Shown here one piece after another: positions 1 to 8,809 of a stretch of 64,000 nucleotides of DNA. A program made the position numbers and the translations under genes. Source of the stretch: Promethearchaeota archaeon (GTDB lineage: Archaea > Asgardarchaeota > Lokiarchaeia > Sigyniarchaeales > SOKP01); the NCBI GenBank assembly GCA_016839555.1, contig JAEOUA010000010.1, positions 310,001 through 374,000 on the forward strand, written 5' to 3'. The notes beneath the pieces are model-generated. The model did not search any database, was not told the origin of the DNA, and was given only the letters and a program-made list of their open reading frames with translations. Each line of letters starts with the position of its first letter. The first letter of the stretch is position 1.

Positions 1-485
1 TGATTAAAAATAACATCTATATTAAATCCTTGTTTGATTGAAATAAAATAAGGACCAATAAGGTCATGATTATGAGCAAACTTTATGATATTCTCGTAGG
101 GGACAGCTGGGATTATATCAGATTTTGTGCCTAATAATATAATGGGAACCTCCTCAGAAAAGGCATGAATAATATCAATCCAAATCGGCAGATTAATAAA
201 AGATTGAGGATCTGTGAGATCAAAAAATAAAAGAAAAATAGCAGTTCCCCTGAAATAAGAGGGAATTAAAAAATAAAAATTTTCAGCAACATTTACATCC
301 CATATTTGTAATTGACAATGGAGTTCATTGTCTACTTTTAATTTTTTAATATGAAAATCCAGCCCAATATTCTCACTGAAATCTTTAAAAAATTTCTGAC
401 TATCTTTATCATAATTAATAAAGGCGGACTTTCCGGAACCATTTGAGCCAATTAAGAGAACCTTATATATCCAACCGACTTTCAT
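1..485 (-). CDS. Ras-like small GTPase with degenerate G3 motif (3' end outside window)
   Basis: The gene is open from ATG at 485 to the left window edge (161 codons seen), so its C-terminus is missing. The product reads as a Ras-superfamily P-loop protein: G1 is GSNGSGKS at residues 13-20, G4 is the variant TKSD at about 120-123, and G5 is the variant SIK near 149-151. The G3 region, normally WDxxGQ, is WDVNVAE (residues 62-68), so both the invariant Gly and the catalytic Gln position are lost. Hydrophobic strands around it fit the fold. Inference: a GTP-binding but probably hydrolysis-defective member, or a pseudo-GTPase. The upstream 486-724 gap is AT-rich and holds no gene. Family call is firm; activity is uncertain. 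Confidence 0.8.
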   Translation of the reverse strand, partial: MKVGWIYKVLLIGSNGSGKSAFINYDKDSQKFFKDFSENIGLDFHIKKLKVDNELHCQLQIWDVNVAENFYFLIPSYFRGTAIFLLFFDLTDPQSFINLPIWIDIIHAFSEEVPIILLGTKSDIIPAVPYENIIKFAHNHDLIGPYFISIKQGFNIDVIFN

Positions 486-724
486 ATTAAAATATCCACC
501 TTGATAATTGTTATAAATTCCAATATTAATAAAACAATTTAAGATAAAAAATCTTAGTATGATATATTATAATCAGAATTATTCTATAAAAATATAAGTT
601 AAGAATCTATTAAATTTTTGATTTTAATTTTATAACGTTCTATGGTCTCATATATTTCTTGAATACTTCATAAAAAATAATAAAATATTAAATGAATAAT
701 AAGGAAAGTTGTAAAATTCTTAAA

Positions 725-1948
725 TTAGGCTAATTGAATACTACATGGAAATATGGCTGCCCTTAGTTCATTTCCATGCATCTTTTCTAATTCTTGTACC
801 AATGTATCCAATTTACCAAAGAGTTTTACAGATTTAGGGAAAAAATGATACAAATCATATTTAGAGATGTTAGGGGAAAACAAAAGGACATCTCTGCGTT
901 TCACAAAAGCTCTCCAAACAACATTATCCCCTATATTTGTGTATATTCTAGAACCTGTTTGCCCTGTTAAGCTATGGTATCCTCTTCCCTCATAAGAGGA
1001 AGACATCAAAACAATTGTACCTTTTCTTTTTAACATCTTACTCGGAGCGGTCATTAGAAAATTAAAGCCCTTAATTGCTTGGCTTAATTCTGAATCTTCT
1101 GGATATAGATTAAAAAAAGCCACATCATTATCTAATGTAACTTCAGTATTATAAAATTCTTTTCCAATTTCCATCGCCCTTCTATGAGCATCTCTAAAAT
1201 GTCCAGAAGTTATTGCCCCAATATTTCCTTCCTCGGTTAAAATTACATTCACAGAAAAGTCTAATCCCACTTTATCTGCTATTTCCTCAATATCTTCGCG
1301 AACTTTAGTCATTCTTCCTATTCCCGCACCTATGCCACGCATCGCTGCAGAATGATTTGCTTCAAGAGTTTTAATACCAGAAACACCTGGCAATACTATC
1401 TTTGCTCCTCCTCCAAAACCTGCTAAAGGATGAGGAATAACCCCTCCAATTGAAATTTTTAGATCTGCTTCATAATATGTCTTATTAATATGAATGGGCG
1501 TTCCCATCTTAGATTCACCTAATTCTACTAAATTTTCATAAGGATGATGATTTTCAATATTAATAGTATCAACCACATCTTTTCCTAATTTAAGAATACA
1601 ATCGTGCCGGTTCATTGGTTTATGTGCCCCTATTGCGAGTAAAATAGTAATTTTCGATCTATCTATGTTAGCCTCTTCTAATTCGCTGAGAATATACGGC
1701 ATAATTTTGTAGATGGGAGTCGTTCTGGTCATATCATCAACCACTATAACTACATTTTCTTTTCCTTTCGCCAACTCAGATATTCTTTCTGTTCCAATGG
1801 GATTTAAAATGCTTTCTTTAATTTTCTCATTATTTATCTCGGAATTTCCATTCATTCTGCACACAGAAATATCCCAGCTATCTGGTAACTTTAATTCCAA
1901 GGTTTCAGGAGCGCGCCATGCGGCCCAAGGTATTTTTATAGATGGCAT
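725..1948 (-). CDS. LarA-family nickel-pincer (NPN) dependent racemase/epimerase
   Basis: 407 aa, near the length of lactate racemase LarA (about 424). Catalytic and cofactor-binding positions are visible at almost the same numbers as in LarA: DDMTR at 71-75 (Asp72, Arg75), His109 in IGAH, His173 in PHPLAGFGGGAK, and Lys183, the residue that would bind the pyridinium thioacid/nickel cofactor covalently. LarA-type enzymes invert the alpha-carbon of a 2-hydroxyacid; relatives act on other hydroxyacids or sugar acids, so substrate is unknown. No larB, larC or larE cofactor-maturation gene lies in the window. It is divergent from the SDR gene at 2290 across a 341-bp spacer, so the two may share a control region. 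Confidence 0.85.
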   Translation of the reverse strand: MPSIKIPWAAWRAPETLELKLPDSWDISVCRMNGNSEINNEKIKESILNPIGTERISELAKGKENVVIVVDDMTRTTPIYKIMPYILSELEEANIDRSKITILLAIGAHKPMNRHDCILKLGKDVVDTINIENHHPYENLVELGESKMGTPIHINKTYYEADLKISIGGVIPHPLAGFGGGAKIVLPGVSGIKTLEANHSAAMRGIGAGIGRMTKVREDIEEIADKVGLDFSVNVILTEEGNIGAITSGHFRDAHRRAMEIGKEFYNTEVTLDNDVAFFNLYPEDSELSQAIKGFNFLMTAPSKMLKRKGTIVLMSSSYEGRGYHSLTGQTGSRIYTNIGDNVVWRAFVKRRDVLLFSPNISKYDLYHFFPKSVKLFGKLDTLVQELEKMHGNELRAAIFPCSIQLA

Positions 1949-2289
1949 TATTATTCCTTCAAATTAATTTTTTAGGGTTTTATTTTTTTCAAAAACACTT
2001 ATATTATTTTGTATAAAAAATGCTTATCTTTAAAAAATATTGACTTAACCCGATAAAATTATTCGACTTATAAAGAGAAAATATAAATTGAAGCTCTTAT
2101 CAAAATATGAATAAGAATTTGATCATTTCTTTAAAATTCTTATTTAAATTTTTTAATAAAATATAAAAAATGTTTAAATAGAATTTTTATTTATATAATA
2201 AAAAATCTGAATTCGCAAAAACAGATCTTATTAAAAACTTAGAAATTAATTAATTATTTTTAAATTACAAATAAAAGAATGTTTGTTTT
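1949..2289. other. Divergent intergenic region
   Basis: 341 bp of very AT-rich sequence between the LarA-like gene (minus) and the SDR gene (plus). A TATA-like TTTATATAA at about 2190-2198 points rightward, about 90 nt before the SDR start. I see no ORF, hairpin or RNA-like GC-rich patch. Confidence 0.5.
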
Positions 2290-3165
2290 ATGAAGCTTCT
2301 TGAGAATAAAAACGCTCTTATCACTGGAGGAGGAAGAGGTATAGGTAAGGCAGTAGCACTCGATTTTGCCTCTTCGGGTGCAAATGTTGCTGTCGTAGCT
2401 CGGACCAAAAATGAATTAGATCAAACAGTTAAAGAAATTGAACAATTTGGAGTAGAAGGGCTTGCAATTCAAGCTGATTTATCGAATCTTGAACAACTTA
2501 AAAAGTGTACTGAGAAGTTTTTAGATTATTATAAAAAGTGTGATATTTTAATCTGCAACGCAGGCATGACACAGGCTGCCTCTATTATTGAATTTCCAAT
2601 TGAAAAGGCCAAGAATTTGTTTGATTTGAATATTATGGGGTATTATGGAATGATTAAATATATTGTGCCTAATATGATCAAATATGGCGGAGGTAATATT
2701 CAAATGACTTCCTCAGTTCAAGGTAATGTGTTTTTTCTCCCAAAAAAGGCAGCATATTCCGCTTCCAAAGCTGCCATCACCGCAATGGGTAAATGTTTAA
2801 GTCCAGAGTTAAAGCCACATAATATCTCAGTTAATGTAATCCTTCCGGGAGGTGTGGAAACTAAAATGACTCAGTATTTGAGGGAAAAAGGACAGATAAT
2901 GCCCACAGTTCCACCTGAAGATATATCTCCTATTTATCTGTTTTTAGCTACGGAAGAAGCAAAAAAAAATGGATATGGGGGAAAAGTTATTGATCAGATG
3001 AAAATATTTAACTTTTTGCCAGAAATAAAAGAATTCGTCGAAGAAAAACCATTTAATATTAAGAAAGTCTATAAAGAGATGAAAAACAACATGAAAAAAG
3101 ATCACGCTTTAATGTTTCGAAAAAATACAGAATTAATTGAATTTCTCATAAAATTCAAGAGATAA
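2290..3165 (+). CDS. Short-chain dehydrogenase/reductase (SDR)
   Basis: 291 aa NAD(P)-dependent oxidoreductase of the classical SDR fold. The dinucleotide loop TGGGRGIG is at residues 12-19, the structural NAG at 90-92, the catalytic Ser near 142 (MTSS), and the YxxxK pair at Tyr156/Lys160 (YSASK). The PGGVETKM stretch follows as in FabG-type enzymes. A basic C-terminal extension of about 50 residues beyond the usual core is present and unexplained. Arg39-Thr after the second strand (VVARTK) suggests NADP preference. Substrate is unknown; proximity to the LarA-like and MFS genes suggests small-molecule metabolism. The next gene (MFS) follows after 81 bp on the same strand. Confidence 0.88.
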   Translation: MKLLENKNALITGGGRGIGKAVALDFASSGANVAVVARTKNELDQTVKEIEQFGVEGLAIQADLSNLEQLKKCTEKFLDYYKKCDILICNAGMTQAASIIEFPIEKAKNLFDLNIMGYYGMIKYIVPNMIKYGGGNIQMTSSVQGNVFFLPKKAAYSASKAAITAMGKCLSPELKPHNISVNVILPGGVETKMTQYLREKGQIMPTVPPEDISPIYLFLATEEAKKNGYGGKVIDQMKIFNFLPEIKEFVEEKPFNIKKVYKEMKNNMKKDHALMFRKNTELIEFLIKFKR

Positions 3166-3246
3166 TTTTCTACCAAAATTATCTAATAATTCTTATTGAA
3201 AGAACAATTTTTAATTCTTAATTTGTTCTAATTTGAGGATTTAGAA

Positions 3247-4656
3247 TTGAAAACTGAATTAGACCTAATGGATCATGATTTCCGATATACTGAATTATTT
3301 CCGATATATCTTTTGGCTGGTTGCTTTACCTTAGCCTTTTCAAGTCTTTATATATTAGTAGTGCCCTTATCCTCATTATTTTGGCCCGGAGATGAGTTTC
3401 ATGCCCTTGAAATGGGAATTCTCATATCTACCATGTTTTGGCCCATAGCAATATCTGGTTTAATGTGGGGTAGGTTTATTGATAAATATAATAGAGTAAA
3501 AATATTTTTTATTGTGGCTTTTGCTCGTGGAGTGTGTCTAATTCTTATGAGTTTCACAGTAATGGGACTTGGTATTATCTCATGGACTTATTTTTATATT
3601 TTAATTTTGATTTTTGCCATTTTTGCTGGAGGTAATTACCCGACAGTTGTATCGCTAGCAGATGATATTGTTCCTGAAGGAAAAAGATCACGATTTTTTG
3701 GCATTTATAATATTATAAGAAGCAGCTTTCAATTTATTGGGTTTGTTGTAGTAGGTTTTTTAGTTCAGATAGGATTATGGCAATGGATATTCAGTAGTAT
3801 AGGCATATTAATGATCATAGCAGGAGTAATCATGGTAAAAAAAATTAAGGAACCTAAACGAGGGATTCAAAGAGAAGAATTAAAAAATGTTTTAAAAAAA
3901 TCTGAGGTGGTGTATAATTTTCAAATTGACCGAGAAACTATGAAAAAGACTATGCTAAGTAAGACTAATGTGGTTGCTTTAATTGAAGGTATTTTTACAA
4001 GTGTGTTTATGGGAAGCTTAACCATCTTATTTTTACCTTATATACAATCTCCACCCTATAATATCTCACCCTTTTCAACTGGTGTATTCTTAGCATTTTT
4101 TGGTCTGACGGGAGGACTCATTGGTATGGGTTTTTTTGCTCATTATTCCGACAAATTATCGAAAAAAAAATCGATACTGCGGATCTTTTTTATTATCATT
4201 TCTTTATCAGTTGGTATGATAACCTTCGTCTTTCTCTTTTTCATACCCCTTCCTCCTCTCACAGTTGAGGAAGGGAAAGATCTCTCTCGATTTATGGTAG
4301 ATCCCACTGTATGGATTATGGGTATAATATATTTATTATCCACATCATTTTCAGCCTTATATAACATCAATCAACCTCCTTTATTACAGGAAATTAACTT
4401 ACCTGAAGCTCAAGGCCAAATAATAGCATGGAATCGTTTTCTTGAAGAAATTGCGTGGGGATTGGGGCCATTCATATCGGGAATCTTTATAACCATCTCT
4501 GGTCAGAATTACCAACTAGTTTCAATAATAATAGGGCTTTTTGCTGTTCCCGGAATAATTTTATGGATATTCGCATTAAAATGGTATCCGAAGGATAAAG
4601 AAGAAATAATCAAGATATTAGAACAACGCTCAAAAGACCTAGAATCTAGAGAATGA
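3247..4656 (+). CDS. MFS transporter, paralogue 1
   Basis: 469 aa polytopic membrane protein with about 12 hydrophobic segments. The first inter-helix loop has GRFIDKYNRVK, the typical MFS loop 2-3 signature (G-x-x-x-D-R/K-x-G/N-R-R/K), and a charged central loop near residues 195-240 separates the two halves. It is a clear paralogue of the protein at 13842: shared strings include MLSKTN-VALIEGIFT and LPEAQGQII-WN. The start is TTG at 3247; an ATG at 3268 is the alternative, but the paralogue has an N-terminus of the length given by TTG. The gene converges with the COG3581-like gene at 4702. Substrate cannot be told from sequence. Confidence 0.85.
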   Translation: MKTELDLMDHDFRYTELFPIYLLAGCFTLAFSSLYILVVPLSSLFWPGDEFHALEMGILISTMFWPIAISGLMWGRFIDKYNRVKIFFIVAFARGVCLILMSFTVMGLGIISWTYFYILILIFAIFAGGNYPTVVSLADDIVPEGKRSRFFGIYNIIRSSFQFIGFVVVGFLVQIGLWQWIFSSIGILMIIAGVIMVKKIKEPKRGIQREELKNVLKKSEVVYNFQIDRETMKKTMLSKTNVVALIEGIFTSVFMGSLTILFLPYIQSPPYNISPFSTGVFLAFFGLTGGLIGMGFFAHYSDKLSKKKSILRIFFIIISLSVGMITFVFLFFIPLPPLTVEEGKDLSRFMVDPTVWIMGIIYLLSTSFSALYNINQPPLLQEINLPEAQGQIIAWNRFLEEIAWGLGPFISGIFITISGQNYQLVSIIIGLFAVPGIILWIFALKWYPKDKEEIIKILEQRSKDLESRE

Positions 4657-4701
4657 ATGCTTAAACGGCTAATATTGAAATTCTTTTACCATAATGAAAA
4701 A

Positions 4702-5895
4702 TTAACTTTTCTGCACTAGTTCCAAACATTCCCTATAAAAGAGATTTCCATAATGATTATTTGGTACCTGTATAATATTTTCTTTTTTCTTCTGCTGTTC
4801 TCTTAAATGATTCCTTCTGGCATTCATTAAATCTATAAATGCCTCCAAACGTGTTCGAAAGCCCTCGACTCCACTCTGCTCATCAAATGAGAAAAAGATC
4901 ACCGGCATATCATATTTCTTTTTAAGTTTATTAGTAATGATAGTTCGAGCAGTTATTTCAGGCATACAGGTGAAAGGGTAACTATGTACGAAGCCATCAA
5001 AACCTGCTTTTGCATTATCAATATACTGTCCTATAATCCAGACAGCTTCTCCTCCTATATCCATTGGCATGTATGGTTTGGCTACATGTTCTAACCATTT
5101 TCTATGAAAATTCACATGCAGTTTATGAGCAATCCAATCATATAAACTAAGACTTTGGTAAAGTTCTACACCCATTTCGCCCAATCTTCTTCGAATATCG
5201 AGGTTTACATATGGTTCTAAGGTAATATAAATTTCTCCGGCAAGGCCTACTTTTAAAACATCCCTTGATTTGTCAAGGTCAATTTTATTGAAATCTTCTT
5301 TAATAACCGATTTGAAATGTCTAAGCTCATGGAGAGTATTTGCATCGTCAAGTTTATGTAATAAACGATTCACTGTTTTTGTGGTGATTCCTTGTTCTCG
5401 TTCATACGCACGAAATACTCCCTCCGCTGTATGTATATTTTGTAGATATAAGCATTTTTTTAAGAAGAAAATAACGGCTTTTACAAAATTAGAATATTTA
5501 AAAAGCCCTGCTACTTGATTTACTTCAAAAAGGGTTTTTACCCAACTGAAATCTAAAAGGTCTGCTTGATCAAGAGGAATAAGCCGAAAATCCTTATAGC
5601 CCACATCTCGAAAAATGCGCTCTTGAACACTGGCATAGAACCCAAATCTGCAGGGTCCACAATCAATCGCCATGATAATAGTATTTGCTCCTTTATCAAG
5701 CGCGCTTTTTAATTCACCAAGCGTTGCCTTAAAGGGGAAACATACAAATTCGGGGCTATGTTTTACTCCAAACTTTACCAACTCGCGATTGACTGGTGTA
5801 GGTAACACTACTTCTGCATCTAGGGATTCAATAAGCGATTTAAAAGCGACCCAAGATGTTCCCATGCGAGGGAATGTTACCTTCGGATTCGGCAT
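4702..5895 (-). CDS. COG3581-like protein related to acyl-CoA dehydratase activase
   Basis: 397 aa. The N-terminus (KVTFPRMGTSW) and conserved Cys52 (CFPFK), Cys79 and Cys82 (DCGPCRFG) match the COG3581 module, which in bacteria is usually the C-terminal part of very large HgdC/BcrAD-type 2-hydroxyacyl-CoA dehydratase activase proteins. A second Cys is in PFTCMPE and a DEQSGVEGFRTR motif lies near the C-terminus. That motif recurs in the 9833 protein (DEHSGDAGLKTR), so the two are distant homologues. No ASKHA-type ATPase domain or dehydratase subunit is in the window. Function is unproven; the cysteines could bind an Fe-S cluster. The 5' leader contains one copy of the 120-bp duplicated segment. 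Confidence 0.75.
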   Translation of the reverse strand: MPNPKVTFPRMGTSWVAFKSLIESLDAEVVLPTPVNRELVKFGVKHSPEFVCFPFKATLGELKSALDKGANTIIMAIDCGPCRFGFYASVQERIFRDVGYKDFRLIPLDQADLLDFSWVKTLFEVNQVAGLFKYSNFVKAVIFFLKKCLYLQNIHTAEGVFRAYEREQGITTKTVNRLLHKLDDANTLHELRHFKSVIKEDFNKIDLDKSRDVLKVGLAGEIYITLEPYVNLDIRRRLGEMGVELYQSLSLYDWIAHKLHVNFHRKWLEHVAKPYMPMDIGGEAVWIIGQYIDNAKAGFDGFVHSYPFTCMPEITARTIITNKLKKKYDMPVIFFSFDEQSGVEGFRTRLEAFIDLMNARRNHLREQQKKKENIIQVPNNHYGNLFYRECLELVQKS

Positions 5896-5910
5896 TTTTG
5901 TAGTTTATTT

Positions 5911-6030
5911 ATCCATGAAAATTAGTATATTATGGAAAGAAATGTTCATACTATAAAAAATATTTTCATCTCAATAATTATATTAAACATATTTTTCAAT
6001 CAATATTTTCTTTAAAGGTGTTAATATTTT
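5911..6030. repeat. Copy A of a 120-bp duplicated segment
   Basis: Aligns without gaps (offset 1,750) with 7661-7780. The core 5947-5980 is 34/34 identical and the flanks are roughly 70-90% identical. It lies just upstream of the start of the COG3581-like gene (5895), as copy B lies upstream of the gene starting at 7603. Confidence 0.85.
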
Positions 6031-6060
6031 TATAATAAATAATTGAAAAGAACGCCGACA
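5983..6060 (-). pseudogene. Relic 3' end of a second copy of the 150-aa gene
   Basis: Read on the minus strand in the matching frame, this stretch ends PLKKILIEKYV-stop. It parallels PLRKILIEKYD-stop at the end of the gene at 7733-8185. Further upstream the frame is broken by several stops before any start, so only the last 15-25 codons remain. It is the coding part of the duplicated segment. Confidence 0.6.
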
Positions 6061-6124
6061 GAATTTATATGCCAGAAATAATTCGGTTCAAATCTAATGA
6101 CTCTGAGTTTAAATAAATTATTTA

Positions 6125-7603
6125 TTAATTTATATTTTGGTTCCTTTTTTTATCTGTTTCTATGAATTCAAATCCGATTAACTTAGCCAGATCCCTAAAT
6201 TGCTCTCTTAAATCACCATAAAATGCTACTCGATGATTACCAAATGCTTTTCCATCTATATTCTCAGCTATTGCGCTTGCATTGGTTTTAATCATCAATT
6301 TTGTTCTACATATAATATCATCCCAATGTTTAAAATAATCTTCGCCGTCAATAGTTTCTCCTGTAAAGACACATATTTTTTTATCGTGCATACTTATTTT
6401 GGCTACTGTGACTTTTTCCCCTATGGGTAAATTTACTTGTACGCAAGCACCACCCTTATTCTCTTCCCAGTGTGGTAGATTTCTTATAATATAGGGCGCC
6501 TTTTGATCATTTCCATAAGGATCTGGATCCGCCTCACAATGACCAATAGTAATAGTTCCTGAAGTGGGATCTACCATAAAATCTCCATTAAATCCTGCCT
6601 TATCAGCAAAAAATAAACCAAACTGCTGAGTAACTAATGAATCTATTAGAGTTTCAGAAGTAGCAACAATATTTTCCGAAAGAAGTTGGGTAGATGGTAG
6701 CCCTTGTGACGGAATGCCCTCAGGATACCCACTTAAAATTCCACAACCCTCACCTGCTGGTTGAAAATTGCAATATCCCTCTGTGGTTATTGCCGGAGTA
6801 TTATATTTCTCCATTAATTGTTTCATGGTTAAATAAAGCTTTGCTGAGCGCACTATCTGAAAATGGTTTGTGCCTTTTATTCCTTCAGCTTCATTAATCC
6901 AATTTTGTGCTACCTTTTCGGCTTCTTCTTGATCAATTTTCTCTATTCCTTCAAAAAGTTCCTTCTGGGGGATGGGAACAAGAACAGTCCCAAATGTTTC
7001 TTCCAAATTTTTAAGATATTGCCTCTCATATTTTTCTCTTTCTTTTTTTCTTAATGGAACCTGAAATGTTTCTGGTTCATAGAAGCCAAGAATAGGCATA
7101 TCTGTAATAACCAAAACTCTTAAACCTTTCATCTTAGATATCGCTTGGATTAATCTAATTTTCTCTGCTATATCTTCTATACGGGATAAATAGAAATTCT
7201 TATCTTTATCAGGTATTACAGGTAATACAGTTTTAACAACTTTTGCCTCCTTAGAAGCACTAAAAAAGGGATATTCCCACTGTCCCCAGAGTGGATGTAC
7301 AGCTACAATAGGCAGCCCAATTGATGTTAAATCTTCTGTTGGAGTACCAAAGAAAAGAATCCCAGATAAATCTTTCTTTTGTTTTTTTATATTTCTAATT
7401 ATTTTTCGTTGATATCTACTTTTACTTACAATAAATTCGATATTTTTACATTTCTCTTTCACTGCTTGCAATATCTCTTCATTTTTCATTATCTTGGCTT
7501 CAGGATGATATTTTGGGTAAATTTTAGCTGCATCTTGAGTTCCAGAAGATGTGAATGCTACATATATTTTGGTTTTTCCATTTTCTTGTTCTGATAAAAG
7601 CAT
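6125..7603 (-). CDS. L-fucose/L-arabinose isomerase-like protein
   Basis: 492 aa soluble protein. The C-terminal part resembles the fucose-isomerase-like superfamily (COG2407): a TEGYCNF segment near residue 290, GDFMVDPTSG, HCEADPD, and the C-terminal H-R-V-AFYGDLREQF-DLAKL-GFE pattern common to those proteins. These enzymes interconvert aldose and ketose with a divalent metal held by Glu/Asp/His. The N-terminal half (about 1-180) would form the Rossmann-like domains. I cannot assign a sugar; many archaeal members have no known substrate. Its 5' region carries copy B of the duplicated segment and it follows the 7733 gene on the same strand. Confidence 0.65.
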   Translation of the reverse strand: MLLSEQENGKTKIYVAFTSSGTQDAAKIYPKYHPEAKIMKNEEILQAVKEKCKNIEFIVSKSRYQRKIIRNIKKQKKDLSGILFFGTPTEDLTSIGLPIVAVHPLWGQWEYPFFSASKEAKVVKTVLPVIPDKDKNFYLSRIEDIAEKIRLIQAISKMKGLRVLVITDMPILGFYEPETFQVPLRKKEREKYERQYLKNLEETFGTVLVPIPQKELFEGIEKIDQEEAEKVAQNWINEAEGIKGTNHFQIVRSAKLYLTMKQLMEKYNTPAITTEGYCNFQPAGEGCGILSGYPEGIPSQGLPSTQLLSENIVATSETLIDSLVTQQFGLFFADKAGFNGDFMVDPTSGTITIGHCEADPDPYGNDQKAPYIIRNLPHWEENKGGACVQVNLPIGEKVTVAKISMHDKKICVFTGETIDGEDYFKHWDDIICRTKLMIKTNASAIAENIDGKAFGNHRVAFYGDLREQFRDLAKLIGFEFIETDKKRNQNIN

Positions 7604-7660
7604 AAAACCACCAATACTTTTTTAATATATTTTAATAATAATTTTCCATCAGTAGAATTT

Positions 7661-7780
7661 ACTGATGAAAATAAATATCTTATACAAAGAAGTACACATA
7701 CTATAAAAAATATTTTCATCTCAATAATTAAATTAATCATATTTTTCTATCAAAATTTTCCTTAAAGGAACTAACATATT
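7661..7780. repeat. Copy B of a 120-bp duplicated segment
   Basis: Partner of 5911-6030. It covers the last 16 codons of the gene at 7733-8185 and about 70 bp of the following spacer, up to about 60 bp before the start at 7603. Confidence 0.85.
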
Positions 7781-8185
7781 TTTATTTAAAATCTTAAAAT
7801 ATGCTATTATTTTATCCAAAACATAAAAAATGAGAGCATTGGCAAAATTTCTCGCAACACAGTAAATGTTTGCCGGGAATTTTGTGGCATTTTTACTCTT
7901 TTCACGAATTACATCATCATAAGGAAAAACAATTGAAACGGCACGTATATCAGATTCTTTAATATTATTCATTTCCAATCCATTTTTTTCCCAAAATTCT
8001 AGGGGGGTCAAATAGGTCTCTTTAATGATTTCATTATATTCTTTGAAGATTGGATCATCCCCTTTTGCTATACCAATTAAGGGCTTTGAAAATATAATGC
8101 CACTACCATATTCCTCAGGTAATCGATTTAATTCATTATTTTTAAGCACATCTTCTACGAATTTATATAGTTTTTCATTGTTCAT
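7733..8185 (-). CDS. Short relative of the N-terminal part of epoxyqueuosine-reductase-like Fe-S proteins
   Basis: 150 aa. The motif PLIGIAKGDDPIFKEYNEI, then LTPLEFW and AVSIVFPY, resembles the N-terminal domain of archaeal COG1600-like double-[4Fe-4S] reductases (LVGFAxxDDPLF in relatives). Those proteins continue for another 100-150 residues with two ferredoxin-type Cys clusters. This one stops before any cluster, so it is truncated relative to that family. Because the decayed copy at 5983-6060 ends at the same residue, the short form seems older than the duplication. It may be a stable truncated gene rather than a fresh break. Only two Cys in mid-protein would be possible ligands at most. 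Function unknown. Confidence 0.55.
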   Translation of the reverse strand: MNNEKLYKFVEDVLKNNELNRLPEEYGSGIIFSKPLIGIAKGDDPIFKEYNEIIKETYLTPLEFWEKNGLEMNNIKESDIRAVSIVFPYDDVIREKSKNATKFPANIYCVARNFANALIFYVLDKIIAYFKILNKNMLVPLRKILIEKYD

Positions 8186-8287
8186 TTTAATTTCTGTTCT
8201 AAAGGAATAACATTTTATATTAAATTATATATCATTTAATCCATAATTCTATTAAATTAATTGAATTTTTAAATTTGATAATTCTTT

Positions 8288-8695
8288 TCAGTTTTTCCTT
8301 TTATCAATCATATATAAGATGTTTAATAGTGACCAAATTAATGGAAGAATTGCCCACATTACTTCTGTAAAGACAAATTCAAAATAACCAATTGCGATAT
8401 ATGTAATTTGTAATATACTAAATGAAAATCCAGCGGGTATTCCTAATATTATTAAAATTTCGTACTTCTTCATATTCTTATAGAGAAGAATATTACCAAT
8501 TCCGTTATAAATAATCATCCAGAGCCAAAAGAAACTTATCATCGCTCTCGCGCGAGCTGAAAAGGGTTTAGTTCCTACTAACGAAGCGAGTACAGGAGCA
8601 AAGAAGATCATAAAAAGAGCGACAAAGGTAAAAGTTATGCCAAAAATTAGCCAAATTTTCTTCCATATTTTCTCAGAAAACATTTTTGCTTTCAT
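8288..8695 (-). CDS. Four-helix integral membrane protein of unknown function
   Basis: 135 aa with four hydrophobic segments at roughly residues 13-36, 48-70, 78-100 and 105-128, separated by short charged loops, and a basic C-terminus (DKRKN). No recognisable catalytic motif. It is a single gene between the 7733 gene and the divergently transcribed hydrolase at 8810. Confidence 0.65.
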   Translation of the reverse strand: MKAKMFSEKIWKKIWLIFGITFTFVALFMIFFAPVLASLVGTKPFSARARAMISFFWLWMIIYNGIGNILLYKNMKKYEILIILGIPAGFSFSILQITYIAIGYFEFVFTEVMWAILPLIWSLLNILYMIDKRKN

Positions 8696-8809
8696 CCTCT
8701 TATTTTCATTAAATAATTTTGATTAAATTTCATAGATTGTATTTTAATTATTAAACATTTTTAAAAAGTATATTTATCAAATGGAGAACATTTTCAACTT
8801 AGAGAAACT

